A stretch of 62,457 nt of DNA from Scatonaster sp045598705. GTDB taxonomy: Bacteria; Bacillota; Clostridia; Saccharofermentanales; Saccharofermentanaceae. The notes under the pieces were generated by a model. It did not search any database. It was not told the DNA's origin and was given only the letters and a program-made list of their open reading frames with translations. Below, piece by piece: positions 52,581 through 60,742 of this stretch. Where the stretch lies: positions 1 through 62,457 of the forward strand of contig JAZLMM010000005.1 in the NCBI GenBank assembly GCA_045598705.1, read 5' to 3'. Positions within the stretch are counted from its first letter, which is position 1; each line of letters starts with the position of its first letter. Position numbers and translations under genes: made by a program.

Positions 52581-54197
52581 ATGACTTTTGAATCACTATA
52601 CGCATCCGTAAATCCGCAGGATTATTACATCGGCAAAGTTACACAAGTATATCGCAGCAACTGCATCGCACAAGTAGAGAACCTCTCACTCTTCTGGGAC
52701 CGAAGCAGACTCAATGCTTCCTTTCTCCCGAATACCATCAACAACTTCGTCGTCGTGGACTCCACAATCGGCGTCTTCCTCGGCGAGGTATTTGAGAACA
52801 AAGCATCGAGAAAGAATATCTTCGACATGACCGGTGGCAGCGACAAGCCACAGGATTATCACGAGATCTGTATCGATACGATCGCCGTGATGGCACCGGA
52901 AGCCGATAAGTTCGAATTGGCCGGATTCAAGACTCTCGGTATCACGGATAAGGTCTACCTAGCTACAGACGAGATTTATAAGCTCTTCTTACGTTCCCTC
53001 GAATTTACAGGCGGAAACGAAGAACCTCTTCCGTCGTTTGCCACCTATCTGAACCGTGCGCAGGCGGATGTATCCCTGAAGCCCAGTACGCTCTTCAATC
53101 GTCACCTGATGTGCGTCGGTGCCACCAATAGTGGTAAGTCTACCACCGCGCTGGCCATTCTCGATAAGGTCATCAGCACGAAGCGTAAGGCTCTCATTAT
53201 TGACCCGACCGGCGAGTATCGCGACGCGTTCTCAGCAGAAGAAGCAACCAAGCTGACGCTGGGCGTAGATGCCACCATCTCCCCCGGCAAGATCACCATC
53301 GAGCAGTGGGAGAAGCTCTTCGAGACCCATAGTGTCGGCCAGAGTGCCGTACTCTCACAGGCAATCACTTCGCTTCGATACATGAAGAAGACCGGAAGCC
53401 GCATGTTCTACGAGAAAGTCGGCGAGAATATCGATGAAGTTCAGGAGAATCTCGCCTCTGTCACGAAAGACGATACAGATTTCAACATTCAGCTCCTCCC
53501 AGAGCAGATTCAGGCCGAGGCCGTGAGTGAGCCAGACCGCGACAATGACTATAACTTCCGTTATCGCTACGACGCACTCAAGGCTAATGCAAACTCTTCC
53601 CTCATTACGAAGATTCAGTTCCAGATTACGAACACGCGTTTCCTGTCCTTCTTCTCGAATGACCCAAGTATGCGCAATCTTCTGGACGCCATCGATGAAT
53701 TTATCCATACTCCGCAGACTTCGCTCTATATCGACACCTCTTCGCTGGGTGCTTCGGAAGGTATCGGTGGCATGATCATCGACCTGGTCAGCAACTACGT
53801 CATTGCACAGGAGAATATCTGCCCGTTCGTCTTCTTCATCGACGAGGTCCACCGCTATGCCAAGTCCCGTTACTCGGATAAGGAGTTCCACGGCGGTCTG
53901 ACGCTCCTCGCTCGTGAAGGTCGTAAGAAGGGTATTTTCCTCTATCTCACCACGCAGAATCCGCAGGATGTATCCCCGATCCTATTCGGACAGATCGGTA
54001 CGATCCTGATCCACCGACTCATGCTCAACGAGGAGATCCGCACCGTCGAGAATCACCTGGATGACTACGCGATCAAGCACGTCCGCAAGCTCTACCAAGG
54101 TGAAGTCATCTTAACGAGTGTTAATCTGTTGCACAACATGTTCATCCAGGTGAAGAAGAGCGACCGCACGCAGCACAACGTGACCCCAACGCTCTGA
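52581..54197 (+). CDS. HerA-like DUF87 ATPase
   Basis: A 538-residue ATPase of the HerA/FtsK superfamily. An N-terminal beta-barrel HAS-type domain (about 10-140) leads to Walker A GATNSGKST (180-188), Walker B FFIDEVHR (about 419-426) and a TTQNPQDVSP sensor-like motif. HerA proteins form hexameric DNA translocases that work with NurA in end resection, or with Sir2/DUF4297 effectors in phage defence. No partner nuclease or effector lies next to it here. GGGAGG lies upstream of the ATG. A GGTTCG/CGAACC inverted repeat (52534-52566) is in the leader. Confidence 0.85.
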   Translation: MTFESLYASVNPQDYYIGKVTQVYRSNCIAQVENLSLFWDRSRLNASFLPNTINNFVVVDSTIGVFLGEVFENKASRKNIFDMTGGSDKPQDYHEICIDTIAVMAPEADKFELAGFKTLGITDKVYLATDEIYKLFLRSLEFTGGNEEPLPSFATYLNRAQADVSLKPSTLFNRHLMCVGATNSGKSTTALAILDKVISTKRKALIIDPTGEYRDAFSAEEATKLTLGVDATISPGKITIEQWEKLFETHSVGQSAVLSQAITSLRYMKKTGSRMFYEKVGENIDEVQENLASVTKDDTDFNIQLLPEQIQAEAVSEPDRDNDYNFRYRYDALKANANSSLITKIQFQITNTRFLSFFSNDPSMRNLLDAIDEFIHTPQTSLYIDTSSLGASEGIGGMIIDLVSNYVIAQENICPFVFFIDEVHRYAKSRYSDKEFHGGLTLLAREGRKKGIFLYLTTQNPQDVSPILFGQIGTILIHRLMLNEEIRTVENHLDDYAIKHVRKLYQGEVILTSVNLLHNMFIQVKKSDRTQHNVTPTL

Positions 54198-54199
54198 TC

Positions 54200-55216
54200 T
54201 CAGTCAGATATCTTCGGGAAAATCACTTCCATCGTGAATCCTTCGCCCCATATGGAGGTGGCTTGAAGCTTCAGCTTCAGGTCATCAGCCATTTCCTTCG
54301 CCAAGTAAAGCCCCATGCCGGTGGCTTTCTTGCGATTGGCCGTGGAATCGCCGGTGAACCCTTTCTGGAAGATGTATGGCAGGTCATATTCCTTGACCCC
54401 TGCACCGTTATCAGCAATCGACAGCACACCGCCCTCGTCCGTCTCTCGGAAAGAGATGGTGAGCATCGGTGAATCGCCTCGATATTTCAGCGCGTTACTA
54501 ATGACCTGACCGAAGATGAATTGTAGTCCTCTTCGGTCGGTAAAAACACTCTCGGACTGGAGTTTGTTGCATACGACAAATTCGTTCTCCTCCAGAAGTG
54601 AGGCATAATCTTCCAGCACCTCTTCGACGCAGTCGAGTAAGTCGATCTGCGTGAAGCGATAGTCCTTGGTGGAGGCACGAAGTCGTGCATAGTACAAGAT
54701 CTGGGTAATATCTTCCTGAAGCTGTCCCCGAGCATAGTCCAACTTCGTGTGGATCTCCGGCGACATCTCATCACTTCGGTTATCGAGAATCATGGTCAGT
54801 AGTGCAAGCGGCGTCTTCGCCTCATGGACCCAACCTTCTACGTATTCTTCGTAATCGGAGAGCGTACCCGCCATATTGCTGCCCGCCTCCTTATACTGCC
54901 TTAACACCGTCGCCAGCAGTCGGATGGATTCACCTTCCTGCGGACTCACCGCCTGAAGGAGTCGTGTCTCATTCTGCGGAGTCGGATCGCTGACAAACTG
55001 CTGGAACAAGGTTGCATTTCGCATCTCTCGTCGGTTCATCACCACGAGAATGAGAATGAATAATAGGAAACTGGTAAGGAAAATCAGTGCACTCAGTTTC
55101 CGAAGTGCGTCAATATCTGAGACCCATAGGATCATCACACAGAACAAGTCCATGCCCAGAAGAAGGAAGAACCACGGATAGTACCGGGCCAGTAGTTGGC
55201 GAACCCGATGCATCAT
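54200..55216 (-). CDS. BceS-like sensor histidine kinase
   Basis: A 338-residue intramembrane-sensing kinase. Two closely spaced helices (about 13-31 and 41-60) have almost no extracellular loop, then a phospho-acceptor His131 in WVHEAKTPLALL and an ATPase domain with VISNALKYRG, DNGAGVKEYD and GMGLYLAK. This architecture is that of kinases that sense antimicrobial peptides through their partner ABC transporter. The start overlaps the end of the regulator gene by four bases. Confidence 0.92.
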   Translation of the reverse strand: MMHRVRQLLARYYPWFFLLLGMDLFCVMILWVSDIDALRKLSALIFLTSFLLFILILVVMNRREMRNATLFQQFVSDPTPQNETRLLQAVSPQEGESIRLLATVLRQYKEAGSNMAGTLSDYEEYVEGWVHEAKTPLALLTMILDNRSDEMSPEIHTKLDYARGQLQEDITQILYYARLRASTKDYRFTQIDLLDCVEEVLEDYASLLEENEFVVCNKLQSESVFTDRRGLQFIFGQVISNALKYRGDSPMLTISFRETDEGGVLSIADNGAGVKEYDLPYIFQKGFTGDSTANRKKATGMGLYLAKEMADDLKLKLQATSIWGEGFTMEVIFPKISD

Positions 55217-55938
55217 GTGGTCACCTCATCTGTCCACGCTGTGTCCTTCTGGGCAGTCGCGTCCTGGGCGACTTCGTTCTCCAGACGATATCCTGATCCA
55301 CGTACAGCCACGATGCGCTGAGGCATCTCAAGGCTCGTCATCGTCTTCTTCAATCTCGTGATATTGACCTGAAGGGCATTCTCATCGATGAACTCCGTCG
55401 TGCCCCATAGTGCCGTACAGAGGTCCTCCGTCGTCACCATATCCGCCCCACCCGCAAGCAAGGCGACGAGTAATTTTCCCTGATTCTTCGGAAGGACCAC
55501 CGACGTATTATTCACGTATAACGTATAGGTCTGGCTATCTAAGAGGAACCCCTGTCCTTCTATGAGATTCGAGCGGCCCTCGAACCGCTTCAGGATATTG
55601 CTCACACGAGCCAGCAACCGCTCCTTGCGACAGGGCTTGTTCAAGAACTCATCCGCGCCCAGTTCGAAAGCCTCCAGTTCATCTTTGGCCTGATCCCGTG
55701 AGGTCAGTACCAGCACCGGAATGGAGGACTTGCTCTTCAGTTCCTGACAGATCTGGAATCCGCTGGTCTCCGGAAGATTGATATCGAGAATCGCCAGATC
55801 CGGCGCCATCTCCAGGAGGATCTTCGCCGCGTGTTCGAAGTCCGTGACCGCTTCCACGGTATATCCGCCTTTACTGAGGATGCTACATAACTCCTCTCGC
55901 ACAAAGACTTCATCTTCCACCACAGCAATTCTTCTCAC
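55213..55938 (-). CDS. BceR-like response regulator
   Basis: A 241-residue OmpR-type regulator with a receiver domain (Asp9/10, phospho-acceptor Asp52 in LDINLPETSG, Lys near 102) and a winged-helix DNA-binding domain (about 135-225). The start is GTG with AGGAGG 12 bases upstream. It is between the permease and kinase genes. It probably activates the transporter operon through the palindrome at 58881-58897. Confidence 0.92.
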   Translation of the reverse strand: MRRIAVVEDEVFVREELCSILSKGGYTVEAVTDFEHAAKILLEMAPDLAILDINLPETSGFQICQELKSKSSIPVLVLTSRDQAKDELEAFELGADEFLNKPCRKERLLARVSNILKRFEGRSNLIEGQGFLLDSQTYTLYVNNTSVVLPKNQGKLLVALLAGGADMVTTEDLCTALWGTTEFIDENALQVNITRLKKTMTSLEMPQRIVAVRGSGYRLENEVAQDATAQKDTAWTDEVTT

Positions 55939-55968
55939 GACGACGTACGTCCTCCTAGTATTTCCTCA

Positions 55969-58065
55969 TTATTCTTCGCGCTTGATGTCCATCAGCTTCA
56001 GCAGATACTTATCACTGGCGCGCTTCACCACAATAATATATACGAACTCTACGATGCAAAGCAACGCCATCATCAAGGCCGCAACAAGAAGCAACAGATT
56101 ATTCGATGACATACCGGAGGAAGCATCCAGTCCGATCAGCAGCGCACGGATACCGAACATGCTACTTGCTGCAGCGACCACGACCGGAAGTCCCATGAAC
56201 CATCTGATCTGCTTGCCGGCAGACTGACAGAGCGTCTCATAGGTGGCACCAAGGCGAATCAGCGTCTGGCATCTACGGCCGGTCTTCTGCTGGCTCATCA
56301 AGAACTGCACGCCCATGATCGTATTCGCCACGACCAGGAAAACAATGGCCAGATAGATAGTAATGTAGCTGGAAGCCACTTTGAAGAAGAGATTACGTCC
56401 CATGTTCTGCAGATAGCTCTCGTACTGAAGACCGGTAGCATTCAGTTGTTCGTTGACTTGGGTAAAAGCACTCATCAGACTGTTGCCGTCCTTGGCTTCG
56501 TCGCTGAGTACAGCATTGACATACGTGAAGTAGTCACCCTGCGTCTGGTAGAGGAATACCTCGTCCGGTACGATCAGTGCAAAACTATAAGTCACAATGC
56601 GATCGGTACACAGCTTCTGCGTCTGCACCTCGCTGGTAAGATACAGCGTCTCACCCACCAGTGTGGTCTTCGGTCTGGTAAGTAGGATCTCGTTCATAAG
56701 TTCCGCTTCATCAGCCGTGGTAAAAGAAGGGTCGATGTAGATTGCCGCCTCATCCTGCTGAAGCGTGATCGGTGTTTCGCCTGCCACCTCCAGCAGGTGG
56801 TTGAAACTCGAAAGACTGATCAATGTCGGGAATCCCTGATATCTCAAATTGTTCAGAATATCCTCAGATGTCTTCGTACCAATCGAAGCAATCGCATCTG
56901 TAAAAGCACTCATATCGTATGCATTTTCGAAGTCTTCCGTAGTACGAATATTGCCCAGTCTGATCTCGAAGATATCGGAGAACTGATCCGCCAGTCCATT
57001 CTCCTGTAGCTTCGACTCGACTAACGTCAGGAGCTTTGTCGGATCATCCGTGATCTCTACATCATAGTGATCATCGGCAAAACGGCTGAAGGTATAGTCC
57101 ATGACGTGGTCACTATACATTTTATTCGTAATGGAGATGGACAGTCCCGCACCGAAGCAGCAGAGGGCAGCCAGGATCAGAAGGGAGCTGATCGCCATCG
57201 AGCTTGACTTGTAGATAACATTTTCCTGAATCTGACGGAAAGTATATACGTGCAATTTCTTGTTGCCCTTGTTCGCTTTCACCAGCAGTGCGATAAAAAC
57301 ACGCATGCCGAAGAACAGGAACAATGTGCCGATCAGACCCAAGCCGAGTGCCAGTGCCATTTTGGCCGGTGTCGCCCAGGCGCCACCCACTTTATTACCC
57401 ATATAGTAAGCCATACCAAGCATCAGAAGACCAATCAAGGCAGCAATCGCATACACAGCCTTCGGCAACTGTTTCTTGGGGTGATTGACCGGCTGGGCCA
57501 GTAACGTACCGATTTCCTGACGGCTGATGCGTCCGCTCAAGATAAGTAATGCCAGAAGCTTGATGCCTAAGAATCCAACCAATGTCCAAATAATAGCCGA
57601 ACCGGACAGCGAGAACTGATGGTCTACAATACCCATGCCGACACTCTTTGCAGTAATCAGGCTGATGATCTCTGCCATCACCACGGCACTCGGCAAACCA
57701 ATAAGCAGTGCCAGGCCACTCGAGATCAGATCCTCTGTCAGTAGCATGCCGAAGAGCTTACTACGACGCATACCATGCATCAGGTACACACCGAATTCGT
57801 GACGTCTTCTCTCAAACTGGTACTTGCATGCGAAGAAGATCAGGAAGAATAAGATGACCAACGTCATCGCATAGAAGATCGGAATCAAGGTCATGAGACG
57901 GTTGACACCGTCACTCTCCATCTTCTTGAGGAAAGACATGACATCCTGAGAAGAAAGAGAAAGGATCAGATAGAAGGCCATGATGGAGATCACCATGGAA
58001 CCGAAGAACAAGCCATTCTCCTTACGGCTTCTTCTACTATTTCGGAAAATAAGATTAGAGAACAT
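55969..58065 (-). CDS. BceB-like ABC transporter permease
   Basis: A 698-residue FtsX-domain permease with about ten helices: four near the N-terminus, further helices to about residue 310, a large extracellular domain (about 315-560) and the remaining helices at the C-terminus. BceB-type permeases free cell-wall precursors from antimicrobial peptides and relay flux to the kinase. GGAGG precedes the ATG. Its start overlaps the ATPase gene by 11 bases. Confidence 0.92.
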   Translation of the reverse strand: MFSNLIFRNSRRSRKENGLFFGSMVISIMAFYLILSLSSQDVMSFLKKMESDGVNRLMTLIPIFYAMTLVILFFLIFFACKYQFERRRHEFGVYLMHGMRRSKLFGMLLTEDLISSGLALLIGLPSAVVMAEIISLITAKSVGMGIVDHQFSLSGSAIIWTLVGFLGIKLLALLILSGRISRQEIGTLLAQPVNHPKKQLPKAVYAIAALIGLLMLGMAYYMGNKVGGAWATPAKMALALGLGLIGTLFLFFGMRVFIALLVKANKGNKKLHVYTFRQIQENVIYKSSSMAISSLLILAALCCFGAGLSISITNKMYSDHVMDYTFSRFADDHYDVEITDDPTKLLTLVESKLQENGLADQFSDIFEIRLGNIRTTEDFENAYDMSAFTDAIASIGTKTSEDILNNLRYQGFPTLISLSSFNHLLEVAGETPITLQQDEAAIYIDPSFTTADEAELMNEILLTRPKTTLVGETLYLTSEVQTQKLCTDRIVTYSFALIVPDEVFLYQTQGDYFTYVNAVLSDEAKDGNSLMSAFTQVNEQLNATGLQYESYLQNMGRNLFFKVASSYITIYLAIVFLVVANTIMGVQFLMSQQKTGRRCQTLIRLGATYETLCQSAGKQIRWFMGLPVVVAAASSMFGIRALLIGLDASSGMSSNNLLLLVAALMMALLCIVEFVYIIVVKRASDKYLLKLMDIKREE

Positions 58066-58822
58066 TGCTACGACCTCCTCCGAGCTGGGCCATCACATTC
58101 AAGATGCGCTCGTAGAAATCCTGTCGGCTCTCATCCCCGCGTCGCAGTTCGTGGAAGATCACGCCGTCCGAAATAAAGAGGATTCGCTTGCAGAAGCTCG
58201 CAGCCGCAGTATCGTGCGTAACCATGAGGATCGTCGTCTGCTCATTCTGATTAAGGCCGGTGAGCTTCTCCATCAAGCTTCTTGCATTCTTCGAATCCAG
58301 CGCACCGGTCGGCTCATCTGCGAGCACGATCTTCGGGTTGAGGATCAAGGCACGGGCTGCCGCCACACGCTGGCGTTGACCGCCGGACATCTTGTCCGGG
58401 AACTTATCCAGCACCTCCGTAATCTCTAAGTACTTCGCCAACTCCTCCAGACGAGACTGTCCTTCCTTCTCGGACATCCCGTGAAGGGAGACCGGAAGAA
58501 GAATATTCTCTCTTGCGGTCAGATTATCCAGCAATTCAAAATTCTGAAAAAGATATCCCATCTTCTGTCCACGGTACTTAGCCAGCTCTGCACCCTTCAT
58601 CTTCTGAAGGTCTTTCCCATCAATCTGGATCTTGCCACTGGTCGGCTCGATGACCGTTGCCATACAGTTCAGCAAAGTGGACTTACCCGAACCACTGCTG
58701 CCCATGATGCCTAAGAACTCACCTTCCATCACCTGGAAGCTGATACCATTCAGCGCCTGAGTCTGATTCGGTACTGTGCCGTATACTTTAGTAAGATTCT
58801 CAATATTCAAAATCGTTTCCAT
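58055..58822 (-). CDS. BceA-like ABC transporter ATPase
   Basis: A 255-residue ABC ATPase of the MacB/LolD/BceA type: Walker A GSSGSGKST (41-49), signature SGGQRQRVAAARAL (about 144-157) and Walker B IVLADEPTGALD. It powers the BceB-like permease. The operon order is ATPase, permease, regulator, kinase. ATG at 58822 has AAGGAG seven bases upstream; an extension to 58984 would run through the promoter and palindrome and is not real. Confidence 0.95.
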   Translation of the reverse strand: METILNIENLTKVYGTVPNQTQALNGISFQVMEGEFLGIMGSSGSGKSTLLNCMATVIEPTSGKIQIDGKDLQKMKGAELAKYRGQKMGYLFQNFELLDNLTARENILLPVSLHGMSEKEGQSRLEELAKYLEITEVLDKFPDKMSGGQRQRVAAARALILNPKIVLADEPTGALDSKNARSLMEKLTGLNQNEQTTILMVTHDTAAASFCKRILFISDGVIFHELRRGDESRQDFYERILNVMAQLGGGRSNVL

Positions 58823-58880
58823 GTTTCGCTCCTTGTTTTTGCTATGGGAAGAGCATAACATAGACCACTTCCAAATAACA

Positions 58881-58897
58881 CTTACAGTCGTTGTAAG
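58881..58897. promoter_or_regulatory. Probable BceR-type operator
   Basis: CTTACA-N5-TGTAAG is a perfect inverted repeat 59 bases before the ATPase start. It resembles the TNACA-N4-TGTAA sites of Bacillus BceR-type regulators, with one extra spacer base. A weak -10 (TATGTT) downstream would need an activator. Confidence 0.6.
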
Positions 58898-58926
58898 GAT
58901 TTGATTGACAGAAGTCTTCATCTTAT

Positions 58927-59181
58927 ATGACAATAGAACCACTTTATATTCATGGAGGCCGCGGTTACTGTGGCCCGTACCCACCGGCCGGTAGCACCCA
59001 CGCTTACGTCATCTATGTCGTCGCACTCAAGAGTGCAGATACGAAGATTGGTGGCATGGTCAATGTAGCCGGCAAAGATACTGAAGCACTCTTTACCGCG
59101 TTGGATACTACCACAAGCGGCGAGACTGGAAACGTGATTGCTTACGGCGAATTAGGCGGCGCATATTGTTCAGATTGGTAA
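58927..59181 (+). pseudogene. C-terminal remnant of a PEBP (YbhB/YbcL) protein
   Basis: The 84-residue frame matches only the C-terminal half of phosphatidylethanolamine-binding-like proteins: GYCGPYPPAGSTHAYVIYVVAL corresponds to the family YGGPxPPxGxHRYxFxxYAL, and VIAYGELGGAYCSDW to the closing segment. The N-terminal half with the ligand pocket is absent, there is no ribosome site at the ATG, and the upstream DNA belongs to the bce control region. It is most likely a decaying fragment. Confidence 0.6.
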
Positions 59182-59612
59182 TCTGATCCCCGTCAGCATT
59201 GGGCATGCTTCTCGCCGCCTGGTGCGTACTTCGTCAAGTGATATTTTTCAACTCAAAATAGCCGTATTTTCATAAAGTAATATTACATTTTCTCTATTGT
59301 AGAAGAATCTGTTGCCGAATATATCAACATCTTAATCGGTTAAGTACATCTTCCGTATTCCCATGCGAAAATATCAATTTTTCGTCTTTGGCATGCGCAT
59401 GTAAATATCAAGTCAATTTCATTGTATTCTCTCCCGTAGTTTGGAAGAATAGTAAGTGGGTTTGGAGAATCTCTTTTTTTACAATTGAAATTCGCGATTG
59501 AAGGCGTAACCTTCCGGAAGATCCCTTTGTCTTTCGTTAACCTCTTCAAAGGGCGCTGGCACAGGCGTTATTTTCGTGTGCAAATTTTCTATGTTCTATT
59601 TAAGGAGGATTT
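59182..59612. other. 431-bp intergenic region before the CHAP gene
   Basis: A+T-rich DNA with no convincing frame. It contains CTTAA/TTAAG (59331-59344), GAAGG/CCTTC and CCCTTTG/CAAAGGG potential hairpins (the last two just before the gene, about 59492-59550), which could form a structured leader. I could not match it to a known riboswitch, and no strong promoter is evident. Confidence 0.4.
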
Positions 59613-60614
59613 ATGAAGAACAAATTACTTGTGAAGACACTTTCTTGTGTGGTAGCGGTATCCACTGTCCTGTCGCTGGGCTTACTGAAGCCGAAGAATG
59701 TCAGTGCGGACGCTCAGAACTATGCATCGAAGGTCATCTCTGTTGCCTATGCAGAAGTCGGAAAGACCTACACGAACAAGCAGACGACCTATGCACAGTA
59801 TTTCGACAACCTGAGAAAAAGTGGCAAAAACTGGTATAATGGCGCCAAGAATGGTTACGACTGGTGCGATGTATTCGTAGACTGGTGTTTCGTACAAGCC
59901 TATGGTTATACGACTGCCCAATCCATGACCTATCAGTGTGAGAATAGTTGTGGCGCAGGCTGTTACTATTCTGCCCAATATTATGGTTATACCGGTCAGA
60001 GTAAATCAAACGGACACTTCATTGCCGGCGGCAATACTCCTCAACCGGGTGACCAGATCTTCTTCTATCGAAGCGGTGTATTCAATGACGCACATGCGCA
60101 TACCGGTCTCGTTGTAGCAGTATACGGCGGTTATGTATACACCGTAGAAGGAAACACCAGTGGCAGCACTTCCAATCAGAGTCGTGTCAGCGAAAGAAAG
60201 TATGCAATCGGAGATTCTTCCATCGTCGGCTATGGCAGACCGAATTTCACTTCTACAACATCACAGAAGAGCTATGTAAATAACCTATATACCAAAGCTC
60301 TGGGCCGTAACGCAGATGGCGGCATTGACGGTTGGGTCAGTGAGATGAAGTCCGGTAAGCAGAGTGCCGGTCAGATTGCTTGGGGATTCTTCAATTCACA
60401 GGAATTCACATATAAGAAGCTCTCCGACAGCGAATACGTCAATCGCCTTTATCGTGCAATATTAGGACGAGAACCAGATGCCGCCGGTAAGAACAGCTGG
60501 CTCGCCTGTCTGAAAGCCGGCCACACTCGTTATGAGGTGTTCCTCGGATTCGTCAACTCGGCCGAGTTCCTACAGCGTTGCAACAGCAACGGTTGGATCT
60601 GGCGCAAGATGTAA
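59613..60614 (+). CDS. Secreted CHAP-domain amidase with two DUF4214 repeats
   Basis: A 333-residue exported protein. It has a signal peptide (about 1-32, cleaved near VSADA), a CHAP-like cysteine peptidase/amidase domain (about 36-210) with Cys85 in YDWCDVFVDWC and His in DAHAHTGLVV, then two DUF4214 repeats (about 218-265 and 272-322) containing LGRNADGGIDGW and LGREPDAAGKNSW. CHAP domains cleave peptidoglycan bridges; DUF4214 probably binds a surface glycan. AAGGAGG lies upstream of the ATG. A terminator follows at 60660. Confidence 0.85.
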   Translation: MKNKLLVKTLSCVVAVSTVLSLGLLKPKNVSADAQNYASKVISVAYAEVGKTYTNKQTTYAQYFDNLRKSGKNWYNGAKNGYDWCDVFVDWCFVQAYGYTTAQSMTYQCENSCGAGCYYSAQYYGYTGQSKSNGHFIAGGNTPQPGDQIFFYRSGVFNDAHAHTGLVVAVYGGYVYTVEGNTSGSTSNQSRVSERKYAIGDSSIVGYGRPNFTSTTSQKSYVNNLYTKALGRNADGGIDGWVSEMKSGKQSAGQIAWGFFNSQEFTYKKLSDSEYVNRLYRAILGREPDAAGKNSWLACLKAGHTRYEVFLGFVNSAEFLQRCNSNGWIWRKM

Positions 60615-60659
60615 TAGTAGCAAGTGCTTCTCCCATATAAACTAGAGATCAGAACAAGG

Positions 60660-60700
60660 GGGTGTCTCAGAAGTGATTGGTTCACGAAGAGGCACCCTTT
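60660..60700 (+). terminator. Terminator after the CHAP gene
   Basis: GGGTGTCTC (60660-60668) pairs with GAGGCACCC (60689-60697), with an inner GTGA/TCAC stem, followed by TTT. Confidence 0.75.
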
Positions 60701-60742
60701 GTCTCGTACGCTTGCAATGCCTCGGAATAGGTGGGTATCCTA

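Noticed and set aside
52581..54197. A complete HerA-based phage-defence system
   Set aside because: No Sir2, DUF4297 or nuclease gene is adjacent; the neighbouring lipoprotein and Bce genes are unrelated.
59480..59612. c-di-GMP or c-di-AMP riboswitch before the CHAP gene
   Set aside because: Hairpins are present, but the conserved core sequences of GEMM or ydaO elements could not be found by eye.
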